A stretch of DNA of 57,206 bases from Leptospira sp. (GTDB lineage Bacteria > Spirochaetota > Leptospiria > Leptospirales > Leptospiraceae). This document shows positions 40,909 through 49,620 of this stretch, in pieces (position 1 is the first letter of the stretch; each line of letters begins with the position of its first letter). Position numbers and translations under genes: made by a program. A model generated the notes under the pieces. The model searched no databases. It had not been told where the DNA came from and saw only the letters and a program-made list of their open reading frames with translations. The stretch covers positions 1-57,206 of the forward strand of contig JACVCB010000023.1 of assembly GCA_016742255.1 (NCBI GenBank), given 5' to 3'.

Positions 40909-41991
40909 TTAAAAATCGTAAATATGTTCGACTTCTATGTTTTGTTCTCTTAAAATTTCCAATATGGTTTTTAAGTTTTGAACTTTTGATACAATTGCAT
41001 AACGATTTTCACCGGGTCTTGTCATGATGTCTTGTCGGAATACCGTTTTTGAATCGGGAAGTTTAGGTAAACTCTCATCTTTTTTTAATAGGATGGTCAC
41101 CAAAGTTGCTGACGTATTCCCAGCTATCTCGTGTAATTCGACAGTTTTGCCTATCAAGATCGATTCCATTGTGGGATGGAAATCGGCATACCGAGGGACC
41201 AAATACACAGAATGAAATGGATCATTTCCATCTAATAATTTTACTTTCTCATTGGTTGGAATATTCTCATCCAATACAATAGCAGTTCCTAAAATGGGAT
41301 CTTCATAAGTGGCCTTTGTTGCTTTTTTAATTAAAAAACCATAAACTGCTTTAACAAAAATATCAGTGGTCAGATAATAACGCCTTTCCCATTTTCGGAT
41401 CATATGATCGCCAAACAATGGAACTTCTGTCCAAAGTGATTTGAGTTCTTGGAAAAAATTATATTCATACCAAGGGGTTTGTAAGATAAAATCTACATAA
41501 GATTGGGTGAATTTTGCGTTAAATTTGTCTTCTTCGGTGAGTGCCTGGTCTTCGTTGGTTGCGGTAATGCGACCAATCATCTTTTCATAAATCTGCTTTG
41601 CTCCATACTCAACTGTTGTGCTGACTGTCAACACAACAATCATTAGATGGTATCCATAATTAAATTGATATGAATTTAAAATTTGGTCAGAAACAATCAT
41701 ATATGATTTCCACAATTGTAAAACATGTTCCCAATAAGGAAAGGTGCTTGATGTATTGGATCTAAAATACATAGCCTGTTCCTTGGGACTATGAACCAAA
41801 TACCATTCAGGAAAGGTTAAGAATGTTTGGTCACCAGGACGAATGTGTTCTTTTGGAGTGTATGTTTTTGTATCATTCACCATCCATTCACTTGGGACTT
41901 TTTCAATGTATTCTGTGCTAGATTGTTTTGATGTCCAAATGCTTATACTAAGGGAAAAAGAAATTAAAGTTGTGAAGATCAATCGGCTCAT
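40909..41991 (-). CDS. Conserved exported protein of unknown function ('FPEWY' type)
   Basis: 360 residues with an N-terminal hydrophobic segment (LIFTTLISFSLSISIW). A striking segment QTFLTFPEWYLVHSPKEQAMYF follows in two parts, QTFLTFPEWY and LVHSPKEQ. A central amphipathic or membrane-like stretch (NYGYHLMIVVLTVSTTVEYG) is present. I do not recognise a named family. The gene overlaps the fusion gene by 4 bp (ATGA), a strong sign that the two products work together. Many Trp and Tyr residues suggest a ligand- or membrane-binding role. Confidence 0.65.
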   Translation of the reverse strand: MSRLIFTTLISFSLSISIWTSKQSSTEYIEKVPSEWMVNDTKTYTPKEHIRPGDQTFLTFPEWYLVHSPKEQAMYFRSNTSSTFPYWEHVLQLWKSYMIVSDQILNSYQFNYGYHLMIVVLTVSTTVEYGAKQIYEKMIGRITATNEDQALTEEDKFNAKFTQSYVDFILQTPWYEYNFFQELKSLWTEVPLFGDHMIRKWERRYYLTTDIFVKAVYGFLIKKATKATYEDPILGTAIVLDENIPTNEKVKLLDGNDPFHSVYLVPRYADFHPTMESILIGKTVELHEIAGNTSATLVTILLKKDESLPKLPDSKTVFRQDIMTRPGENRYAIVSKVQNLKTILEILREQNIEVEHIYDF

Positions 41992-44594
41992 TTTGATACC
42001 TTTGTAAAAATCATTAGAATATTGTCAGATGGGTCATCTTTTTGTAGCAGTCTCGCAGGTCCTGCTTCGAGATTGAATTTTTTAAGAATCTCTACCCATT
42101 CCTCAATGGAACGGAATTTTTTAAATTCAGCAGATTCATATTCCCATGTTTCCTTCAAACCTGCGTTAAAAACTGTATGGATTATGGAAACAAATTCAAA
42201 CATTTCTGGATCTTTTACATCATGATCTCTTAATATGAATTTACCTCCCACACGGAGAACACGATGGATTGATTGGATAAACGCATCTAATTTATGTAAC
42301 TGTATATGGTGTAAACCAATGAGACATGTAACAAGGTCTAGGCTCTCAGATGGTATTTCATTGCTAATTGGATCATAATCATTGAGAGGGAAAAAAGTTC
42401 CAATTTTTTTGATCCCACCTCTTTCGAGTATATCAACGGGATTGTTTTTTGGTGGAACTGAATTTACAAGATAAATGTTTTGATTGAATTTTAGCTTTTG
42501 TTGTAAGCTCGAAATGTACCTTCCTGTGGTTCCAATTTCCAAATACCCATTAACGGTTGTATTGGTACCAAGAAGTTCCAAAATCTGAAGAGACAATTCT
42601 CTTTTTTGTTTGAAGAGCGCAGGTAATGCATAAGTTAAATCTGCATGGAAAGGTTTTATTGAATTTAATCTTTGTATAATTTGCGAATAAATTTCCTCAT
42701 CGGTTTTGTACTGTTTGGTGGTATCGTAAATCAATTGGAAGAATTTTTCTTCTGGATAAAGGTTGAAGATCACTTGCAAAAAACGATAAAGTGCATCACT
42801 CCATTTAACATTTGCAAAAATCCGGTGAAACGCAGAATCAGGCAATTCTGGTTTTGGATTTTCTTTATAATAAGTATCCCAGAAAATATTTTTGAATCGA
42901 AACTTAGGATCTAACTTTTCTTTTAGGGCAAAAATTTCTTTGTATTTTGGATATGCTTTCTGAAACATCTCTCTGGATGCATGGGTTTGGTAAGGTAAAT
43001 AATAACTGCCTCCAAATTCAATACTTGCATTCATGAGTTCTCGAGTCCATACTGCCACTTTTAGTTTATCAGATTCGTTTACCTTTTGTTTGTAATACAA
43101 GACAAAGGCAAAACTTTCCTTGGGTGCCCAAGACAAATACGTCTCCTCATCTGCTTTTGCATGACGAACGGATATATTCACCATGTTTACTTTGTGTCGT
43201 TTTAAAATATCACACAATCGATCTGAGAATCCATTGAATTTATCAATGGGTACAAAGTATTCTTGTAATACATACGTTGATTTTTCGCGCGCAGATGGTT
43301 CTAATTCTAAAACATCGTAACCTGCTTCATAATTCCTCCAATGTACTTTTTTGGAGAAAAATAGCAGTGGATCCACAATGTATTCTCGTCTCCATTTCCC
43401 AAATGGAGATTCTGTAAAATCCCAGAAAAAATAACGATGGATCGGGTAGGAGGATTGCAAAGGCATAAATCTTGATTTCACAGTAGGTTTGTCTAACGTA
43501 AATTCCCAACTAACAGCTCGAATGTTTTGGTATTGAGGAGGGTAAATGTCTGCATTGTGAAAAATTACTTTTTTGTCTTCCCGAATGTTATATTTAAAAA
43601 ACTGGAAGTATTGGTTCTTTTTCATTTTTTTGCTGACTTGTTTGACTTTAACATTTTCATCCAAATCAAATTCTACTGATGCAATGATACCAATGGAATT
43701 GTAACCACCAATCATCCCCGCAAATACATCTGTGTTTTGATCTCTGTTTGCTTTGATCAAACTTCCATCTGCAAGGATCACTTCAATGGATCGAACTGAT
43801 AGAACAACTGGACCCAACCCCATATAACGTCCATGGCAATTGACACTCAATGCACCACCCACGGTGAAGTTTGCATATGTTTGCATGATCTTAACAGACA
43901 AATCATCTTTATCGATATAATGTTGGATGTCACACCAACGGATTCCCGCTTGGACTTTAATCCACTTTTCAGATGGATTGTACTCAATGACTTGATTGAG
44001 TTTTCGCATGTCAATATGCACCGAGCCTGGACTTGCCGTTTGGCCACCCATACTAAATCGCCCACCACCGACTGAGATGGGAGCTGTGGATGATTTAACA
44101 AATTGGATCAATTCATCCAATGTGACTGGGCGAAAAACGGAAGAAACAATCACAGGATTTAAGCGAGTCACATCATTGATGATGACCTCAGTTGATTTTA
44201 AGTGGGGGATACTTGTACCATCATCGTTTTTATAATAATCAATTTCTGATCCAGGAACGGAACCATATTGGTTGTTTTGTGGGTCTCCTTTTTTGAAGGC
44301 CAAAAAGTAGATCACTACCAAAGGACCAAGAATGGGTATCAATGTGAGTAAAATTGTATTTCCAGACTTTCCGATATCATGAAATCGTTTTGCGGAGACG
44401 GCAAGAATGCCCCAAAGCATTAGTGGATAAATGATCCAGGTACTTGTCTCACCCAAACAATAATCCAATGTTTGGTAAAATACGTAAAAATTGGACCACA
44501 TAAACAAAGAGGCAATCCAATACACTTTTCTATCAATTCGGCCCTTATAATTTAGGAGAAGGTAGGTGACTGGTAGAAGTTGTTTGATTTTCAA
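41988..44594 (-). CDS. Three-domain fusion: DUF805, FAD-linked oxidase, SAM methyltransferase
   Basis: 868 residues from a TTG at 44594, which has AGGAGAG seven bases upstream; the open frame runs to a TTG at 44648 without such a site. Residues 10-115 form a DUF805 membrane domain (NYKGRIDRKVYW, AKRFHDIGKSG). Residues 150-292 form an FAD_binding_4 (PCMH-type) domain: APISVGGGRFSMGGQT, MRKLNQVIEY, VGGALSVNCHG. An oxidase cap follows. Residues 682-868 form a class I methyltransferase: GYLEIGTTGRYIS, DLVTCLIGLHHI and VLRVGGKFILRDHD. I know of no characterised protein with this order. It probably oxidises and methylates one substrate at the inner membrane. Confidence 0.8.
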   Translation of the reverse strand: MKIKQLLPVTYLLLNYKGRIDRKVYWIASLFMWSNFYVFYQTLDYCLGETSTWIIYPLMLWGILAVSAKRFHDIGKSGNTILLTLIPILGPLVVIYFLAFKKGDPQNNQYGSVPGSEIDYYKNDDGTSIPHLKSTEVIINDVTRLNPVIVSSVFRPVTLDELIQFVKSSTAPISVGGGRFSMGGQTASPGSVHIDMRKLNQVIEYNPSEKWIKVQAGIRWCDIQHYIDKDDLSVKIMQTYANFTVGGALSVNCHGRYMGLGPVVLSVRSIEVILADGSLIKANRDQNTDVFAGMIGGYNSIGIIASVEFDLDENVKVKQVSKKMKKNQYFQFFKYNIREDKKVIFHNADIYPPQYQNIRAVSWEFTLDKPTVKSRFMPLQSSYPIHRYFFWDFTESPFGKWRREYIVDPLLFFSKKVHWRNYEAGYDVLELEPSAREKSTYVLQEYFVPIDKFNGFSDRLCDILKRHKVNMVNISVRHAKADEETYLSWAPKESFAFVLYYKQKVNESDKLKVAVWTRELMNASIEFGGSYYLPYQTHASREMFQKAYPKYKEIFALKEKLDPKFRFKNIFWDTYYKENPKPELPDSAFHRIFANVKWSDALYRFLQVIFNLYPEEKFFQLIYDTTKQYKTDEEIYSQIIQRLNSIKPFHADLTYALPALFKQKRELSLQILELLGTNTTVNGYLEIGTTGRYISSLQQKLKFNQNIYLVNSVPPKNNPVDILERGGIKKIGTFFPLNDYDPISNEIPSESLDLVTCLIGLHHIQLHKLDAFIQSIHRVLRVGGKFILRDHDVKDPEMFEFVSIIHTVFNAGLKETWEYESAEFKKFRSIEEWVEILKKFNLEAGPARLLQKDDPSDNILMIFTKVSK

Positions 44595-44756
44595 AAAATC
44601 TCTCCTGGAGGGTTCATCTCTAAATGGATGGAAATAAATTGCAATCAAAAACTATGATTGCCCTAACTTCTTTTCTAAGTGGGACATTAAAAAGGAGTTG
44701 CAACTGTTAGATTCAGAAAAATCTCATTTTCAGAATTTTTTTAGGCTAACAATGGA

Positions 44757-45572
44757 TTAATTCCATTGTATTCCAGGTGTTTGAAATTCTGTATCGATAG
44801 GAAAGGAAAGATTAAATTTTTCCTTCAAAACATGAATTAATTCTTTCGGAGAATTGATGGTTGTTTTGTGAGCAGTTCCGTTTTTGTCACGTTCTGAATA
44901 TTCTCGATTGACGAGTGTAATTCGTTTTCCATCATCTCCTGCTTTAGCAACGATTAAGCGATCTTTGAAATGTGATTTGGGATGGTTACTTGTATACCAA
45001 TTGGCTAACTCACGATCAATTTGAGGCATTTCTTCCAATGTAAATTCACAAACATCGACCCATCCATTTGGAAACAAGACTTGATGGAAATACCGATTTC
45101 CTTCAGAAACAATTCTTCTTGCTTCGTGGTTTGTGATTTGTTCTGTATCTTGAAGGAATTGGATCGCAGAAGTGAGTGATACCCCACCTACACCAACATC
45201 AGTAAACCATGTAGTTCCAGAAAGATCTACCTTTAGAAAAACATGTGTTCGTGGGGGAGTAAAATTCCTAGGTCTATCCAATCGAACTCTCGCACTTATG
45301 GGAGTCACTTGAAATCCTAGTATTTGCAAAACATACAATAGAAGACCATTTTGTTCAAAACAATAACCACCACGTTTTTGATGGATTAATTTCTCAATCA
45401 CTGCATCCAAACTAATGTTGATACTTTTTCCCAAGAGAATATCTAAGTTTTCAAAAGGGATACTGCGCACATGAGCTAATGTAATATTGTGAAGTAATTC
45501 TAAGGTAGGATTGTGTGGGCCCTGATAACCAATACGATTTAAGTAAGATTCTATTAATTGTTGATCGTTCAA
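44757..45572 (-). CDS. Arylamine N-acetyltransferase
   Basis: 271 residues. The catalytic triad is C71 (KRGGYCFEQN), H110 (PPRTHVFLKV) and D125 (WFTDVGVGG), and the N-terminal helical part has SIPFENLDILLGK. The enzyme moves an acetyl (or other acyl) group from acyl-CoA to aromatic amines and hydrazines. Length is usual for the family. It lies 162 bp upstream of the fusion gene on the same strand. It could belong with that operon, but a separate promoter is likely. Confidence 0.93.
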   Translation of the reverse strand: MNDQQLIESYLNRIGYQGPHNPTLELLHNITLAHVRSIPFENLDILLGKSINISLDAVIEKLIHQKRGGYCFEQNGLLLYVLQILGFQVTPISARVRLDRPRNFTPPRTHVFLKVDLSGTTWFTDVGVGGVSLTSAIQFLQDTEQITNHEARRIVSEGNRYFHQVLFPNGWVDVCEFTLEEMPQIDRELANWYTSNHPKSHFKDRLIVAKAGDDGKRITLVNREYSERDKNGTAHKTTINSPKELIHVLKEKFNLSFPIDTEFQTPGIQWN

Positions 45573-45686
45573 AAGTAAATTCCTAATACGCTTCTAAATG
45601 TAAATGGTTTAAGAAAGAAAGTAAATGAATTTTCTAGGAATTAAACATACCAATCTAAAAGGGAAAGTTAGGATTGATTGAAACAA

Positions 45687-45839
45687 TTAAATATCAAAAT
45701 ATTCGATGGGTGATTCGGTTTGGACTGAAAAAATATGTTCTTTATTGGAAATTAAGATTTTACTAAGAGAAAGAAATCGAATTAGTTCTTTCCCTGTTTT
45801 CGTTCTAAAAGTGTTTTTGAAATTTTTTACATACCCTTG
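45687..45839 (-). pseudogene. In-frame 3' part of the REC-PAS gene beyond an amber codon
   Basis: Directly after the TAG at 45840-45842 the same frame stays open for about 50 codons to a TAA at 45687. It reads GYVKNFKNTFRTKTGKELI and then SLSKILISNKEHIFSVQ, exactly what completes a PAS fold after RETVLIQFQ. It is therefore the natural C-terminus of the preceding gene, cut by a nonsense codon, a read error, or a codon that is read through. Confidence 0.6.
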
Positions 45840-46457
45840 CTATTGGAATTGGATTAAGACTGTTTCTCTTTCTTCTGGGAATACATATAGACCTAATTCA
45901 AGTGCCGTTTTACTGATGATCTCTTCTTTTTTGTATCCGGTGATCGCGATAAAAGCTGGGTTACAATCAATAAATACATTTCGGTTTGTATAGTCATGGA
46001 TGGCCATTGGAGTGGGACAAAATTGGAATGCCTTCATAAACTTCTCTTCCGACTCTTTTAGTTTTTGATTCGCACAAAAAAGTTTTAAAGCCATTTTGAT
46101 AGAGGCATCCAAGACAGTTATCGTTGAACTTTTAACTACATAACCATAAGAAGTGATTCCTTCTGTTTTTGTGACGATTTCTTTTTCTGTATGGGAAGAA
46201 ACAAATATGAGTGGAATGTCTTTATGCTTTAAAATAATGTTTGCTGCTTCCGTACCTTCCATTCCATTTCCTAAATTGATATCCATCAGGATGATATTGA
46301 TAGAAGTATCGTTCTTAAACAGTTCGATGGCATCTTCTCCACTGGACGCCCAAAGTACTGAATATCCATATGATTCTAGGTTTCGTTTTTCTGTTAACGC
46401 AATGATCGCTTCATCTTCCACTAAGAGTATTTTTAATTGATTGTTGGTATCGTTCAT
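45840..46457 (-). CDS. Response regulator with PAS domain (REC-PAS), truncated by an amber codon
   Basis: 205 residues from the ATG at 46457; a GTG at 46472 is an alternative, and neither has a Shine-Dalgarno. The receiver domain has the acidic pair in LLVEDEA, phospho-acceptor in ILMDINLGNGMEG and the late K in GYVVKSS. The PAS domain follows: KFMKAFQFCPTPMAIHDYTN, ITGYKKEEIISKTALELGLY. Translation stops at TAG inside the PAS domain, while the frame continues sensibly beyond it. Related proteins often go on to a HisKA_2 kinase; this one has no output domain. It stands alone. Confidence 0.82.
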   Translation of the reverse strand: MNDTNNQLKILLVEDEAIIALTEKRNLESYGYSVLWASSGEDAIELFKNDTSINIILMDINLGNGMEGTEAANIILKHKDIPLIFVSSHTEKEIVTKTEGITSYGYVVKSSTITVLDASIKMALKLFCANQKLKESEEKFMKAFQFCPTPMAIHDYTNRNVFIDCNPAFIAITGYKKEEIISKTALELGLYVFPEERETVLIQFQ

Positions 46458-46561
46458 CAGTGTATGAGTCACAATGTTTCATAGAATGGAATATGAAAAT
46501 CGATTGAAACGTAGGGAACAAATTGTATCCATCTATGTCAGATGCAATCCTATTTTCAAAT

Positions 46562-46596
46562 GAAACCTCTACTTGTTTCTCCTTTAAGTAGGTTTC
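46562..46596 (-). terminator. Stem-loop after the lipase-like gene
   Basis: On the minus strand GAAACCTACTT pairs with AAGTAGAGGTTTC (two bulged bases). It lies 50 bp after the stop of the lipase-like gene. The T-tract is poor, so the call is tentative. Confidence 0.35.
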
Positions 46597-46645
46597 GTCT
46601 GACAATTTCCATTGCCAGACTTAGATTCAAAACAAGGGAGCTTAT

Positions 46646-47413
46646 TTATCTTGCACCTTCGTTCATGATTTCACTGTGATTTTTGTTGAGTCCTGCTGCT
46701 GTCAAAGACGGTGCTCGGACGTGACCAGAATACTGAGTGTAGGTTGTGTTTCCACTCACAAATGAACTTTGGCACTTGTCTAGACCACCTGCACGGTTGT
46801 ATCCGCAAGAAGAGTGAAATGCAACTGCATAGTCATCAGCTCCAGGTAGGATAAAATTAGCACCAAACTTACTTTTATATCCTGGAACATGGTTTATTGT
46901 AACGGATGCAGTCAGGTTGTGGTTGTATGCTCCTCGAGCAGTGGTTACCTGAAGTGACTGGTCCATCGCGTTTCCGCCACCACCAATTACGTTTGCAAGT
47001 TCAGAACCACCTGAAGCAGCTGCAAGTGCAGTTACTTTTGTGATATTGAAACCTTTGGAAGTTGTTGTATCAGCTAAACTTGCTAACCAATATTCAATTG
47101 CATAACATCCAGCGGAATGGCACACAATCTTACAAGTGTTTGTTCCCTTGCAATAACTCATGAGACCAGTTGTGATATTTGTTTGGGCTCTCGCAGATCC
47201 GTACGTTCTTGGGTCAGTGCTTCCGTCGTAACCAATGAATATTTTGGCACCAGAAACCGCATTTGCGTTTGTGCCCCAATAACTGTTCACATCGGTAGTT
47301 CCCGCCCCGTCGTGATTTTTGCTGGATTTACCGTGAATGAACACGGTGTAAGTTTCGGCACTGATGCTCGTCGCAAACAGCAATGCCAGTATTAGGTTGA
47401 TTGTATTTTTCAT
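46646..47413 (-). CDS. Secreted lipase-like alpha/beta hydrolase
   Basis: 255 residues from the ATG at 47413, preceded by AAGGAG; a TTG at 47431 is less likely. The signal peptide is NLILALLFATSISA. TYTVFIHGKSS provides the oxyanion strand. The nucleophile elbow reads KIVCHSAGCYAIEYW, with S100; Cys replaces the usual first Gly of GxSxG. A late His lies in LNKNHSEIMN. The small size and four or more Cys suggest a disulfide-bonded extracellular enzyme. Its codon use and GC content look higher than those of its neighbours, which could mean transfer. Confidence 0.7.
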   Translation of the reverse strand: MKNTINLILALLFATSISAETYTVFIHGKSSKNHDGAGTTDVNSYWGTNANAVSGAKIFIGYDGSTDPRTYGSARAQTNITTGLMSYCKGTNTCKIVCHSAGCYAIEYWLASLADTTTSKGFNITKVTALAAASGGSELANVIGGGGNAMDQSLQVTTARGAYNHNLTASVTINHVPGYKSKFGANFILPGADDYAVAFHSSCGYNRAGGLDKCQSSFVSGNTTYTQYSGHVRAPSLTAAGLNKNHSEIMNEGAR

Positions 47414-47668
47414 CTTTCTCTCCTTTTTCAAGTAGCCCAGACTTATAAATTTGGTGAAAGTGTGTCAAATATTTATTCAAATGTCATAAATATTTCTAAA
47501 AAATCATCAAATGACACAAAAATCCTCATCCTTTCGGTGAAATACTCAACACTTGTCAGGAAATTTAGGTAGCGAAATGCCTTTCTAGAATGGGTTTTAA
47601 CGGAAACTCGTTCTGACTCGCTCAATAGAATTCACTTGAAATAAATAGTTTACAATTATATGTATAAA

Positions 47669-47690
47669 TATAGTAAGTGTACATACTATA
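47669..47690. promoter_or_regulatory. Near-palindrome, probable MarR operator
   Basis: TATAGTA, eight central bases, TACTATA: 7-bp perfect arms in a 22-bp site, directly next to the GGAG Shine-Dalgarno of the SRPBCC gene. Its size and position suit a MarR-family dimer, and a MarR gene is second in this operon. Confidence 0.6.
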
Positions 47691-47699
47691 GGAGATTTT

Positions 47700-48122
47700 A
47701 TGATCATCAATACATACACATACACTACAAACGAAATCAAACAGGAACAAATTTGGAAATTGATGTCAGATGTGAACCGGTGGAAAAATTGGGATTCTAC
47801 TCTTGAAAAATCGGAGATGTTGGGTACATTCGAAGCTGGGAATTTTTTTATGATTCGCCCCTCTGGTGGACCGGATGTAAAAATTCAATTGATAGAAGTG
47901 AGACCCAATTCTTATTTCAAGGACTTTACAAAATTTCCTTTGGCAAAAATGTTTGGTGAACATTTTTATGAGAAAACATCTGAGGGACTCAAAATTACAA
48001 TCACCATGTCGATCACGGGCCCACTTGCTTTTTTATGGAATATGATTGTCATGAAAAATATCGTAAGTCATCTCGCAGAAGATGTGAAACTACAAATCAA
48101 TGAAGCAAAAAAAATCAGATAG
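47700..48122 (+). CDS. SRPBCC-family protein (polyketide cyclase-like)
   Basis: 140 residues with the START-like fold: YTYTTNEIKQEQIWKLMSDVNRWKNWD, FEAGNFFMIRPSGGPDVKIQLIEV, and a C-terminal helix (VSHLAEDVKLQINEAKK). It probably binds a small hydrophobic compound. GGAG precedes the ATG, and a palindrome overlaps the promoter region. It overlaps the MarR gene by 23 bp. The pairing suggests that MarR senses the compound this protein handles, though that is inference. Confidence 0.82.
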   Translation: MIINTYTYTTNEIKQEQIWKLMSDVNRWKNWDSTLEKSEMLGTFEAGNFFMIRPSGGPDVKIQLIEVRPNSYFKDFTKFPLAKMFGEHFYEKTSEGLKITITMSITGPLAFLWNMIVMKNIVSHLAEDVKLQINEAKKIR

Positions 48123-48576
48123 TGCAACTGTTAAGAGCGATTTTAGTGTCAATAAGGCAGAAGATAGCTCTGGATTTCTTTTATGGCAAGTAACGAGTCT
48201 TTGGCAAAGAGAGATTCGTTATGCGCTTGAACCTCTGAAATTGACACATTCACAATTTGTATTGTTAGCAAGTATCCTTTGGTTGACCCAACAAGAAAAG
48301 GAAGTGACTCAGGTTCTTTTGTCAGAACATACAAAAATTGATCCGATGACTACCTCCACTGTCATTCGCACATTAATCCAAAAAGGATATGTTGATCGAC
48401 GGGAACACAGTACGGATACCAGAGCAAAAATTGTGAGTTTGACAAAGAGTGGTGAATCGATTACAAAGAATGCAGTGAAAAAAGTTGAAAACTTTGATCA
48501 CGAATTTTTTTCTGCGTTAGGTGTCGCCAAACATGAATTTAACGATGGTTTATTAAAGATACTTTCTAAATATTAA
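48100..48576 (+). CDS. MarR-family transcriptional regulator
   Basis: 158 residues. It has the MarR winged helix: LTHSQFVLLASILWL, then LLSEHTKIDPMTTSTVIRTLIQKGYVDRREHSTDTRAKIVSLT as the recognition helix and wing (DxRxK in the wing), shown here as LSEHTKIDPMTTSTVIRTL and VDRREHSTDTRAKIVSLT. Helical ends form the dimer. It is translated from within the end of the SRPBCC gene and probably represses both via the palindrome at 47669. Confidence 0.9.
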   Translation: MKQKKSDSATVKSDFSVNKAEDSSGFLLWQVTSLWQREIRYALEPLKLTHSQFVLLASILWLTQQEKEVTQVLLSEHTKIDPMTTSTVIRTLIQKGYVDRREHSTDTRAKIVSLTKSGESITKNAVKKVENFDHEFFSALGVAKHEFNDGLLKILSKY

Positions 48577-48602
48577 ATGTATCAGTTATATCGAATCAAA
48601 GG

Positions 48603-49292
48603 CTAAGCAGAACAACGGTCGTTATCATCGGTAAATATATGATCAAAACCTTGTATCTCCAATTTACCTTCAGAATAATGAACCCTTAAATTTTTGTTTT
48701 TTACACCTTCCTTCATTGGACTCGGATCATAAAATTGGATTTCCAATTTGGAATCGTTGATCCATTTGTAATGTCCTGTAAATTCTAGTTTACCAATGGG
48801 ATTTGATTCTGTCATATCTAGTTTCTTATAGATAAAACCACCATCTTCCCTAAACTGAAATTGATCCATCGGGCCATAGGCTCCAGGACTTGGACCAAAC
48901 CAGGTAATACTTGTTAGAATTTCTTTTTTTGTTTTACCTGCTAATTTCTGAAAATGGTATTTCCCTCTGAGAATGATAAAGTCTGAATCCGTTAGCAATT
49001 TTTTTTGATAAGAGGGTTTCGATTTGATTGCTTTCTGGATTAGATTGTATATGTGGACTTCACTTTCTATATCTTCGCATTGTGCGAGTAAAAGTGTATA
49101 TGTGCATGCTAAATTATAGTTTGCAAATGCATCATCTGGTTTGTCATATAATGTTTTCTTAAATGATTCTACGGCAGTGAGAAATTCTTTTTCTTTGAGG
49201 GCATCGATTCCTTTTTTGTTCCAGTTTTCTGAAGTTTGGGAGAAAATTCCTAAAATGAAAAAGAAATAAATGATGATCAATCGAAATGACAT
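48603..49292 (-). CDS. TPR-containing exported protein
   Basis: 229 residues from the ATG at 49292 with GAGGT upstream; the longer frame starts at 49310. A signal peptide (IIIYFFFILGIFS) is followed by two TPR-like units: WNKKGIDALKEKEFLTAVESF and DAFANYNLACTYTLLLAQ. The C-terminal half is a beta-rich domain (QFQFREDGGFIYKK, GHYKWINDSKLEIQFYD) that may be a lipocalin-like fold. No name can be given. It is convergent with the MarR gene. Confidence 0.7.
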   Translation of the reverse strand: MSFRLIIIYFFFILGIFSQTSENWNKKGIDALKEKEFLTAVESFKKTLYDKPDDAFANYNLACTYTLLLAQCEDIESEVHIYNLIQKAIKSKPSYQKKLLTDSDFIILRGKYHFQKLAGKTKKEILTSITWFGPSPGAYGPMDQFQFREDGGFIYKKLDMTESNPIGKLEFTGHYKWINDSKLEIQFYDPSPMKEGVKNKNLRVHYSEGKLEIQGFDHIFTDDNDRCSA

Positions 49293-49620
49293 AAAATTTA
49301 CCTCAGACAAAACTTTTGAATGATTCTCTTAAAGCGAGATAACTATAAATTCAAATTGGTGGTTTTTCATGACGATTGGGCAACCAAAAAAAAATTCACG
49401 AATTCAGAATTATATCAATCAATCGATCCCACTTGTTTTGATTGCCAATTAACAAGTGTTTCTCTTGGGTTTGCCAATTCGGCATTTTATTTTCCATAGA
49501 TGAATTCCTATTCAATTGAATGACAATTCTTCATTGTCGTATTGTGATTGAATAGTCAATCAATTGTTTCCAATTCAAATTTGTATTTGGTGGTCGGTGT
49601 TAAAATCGTTTATTTAAAAT
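49293..49620. other. 328-bp gap, nothing recognised
   Basis: Between the start of the TPR gene and the stop of the patatin gene. It holds the TPR gene promoter region and possibly a terminator for the patatin gene. I see no gene, RNA or copy of the interspersed repeat. Confidence 0.4.
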
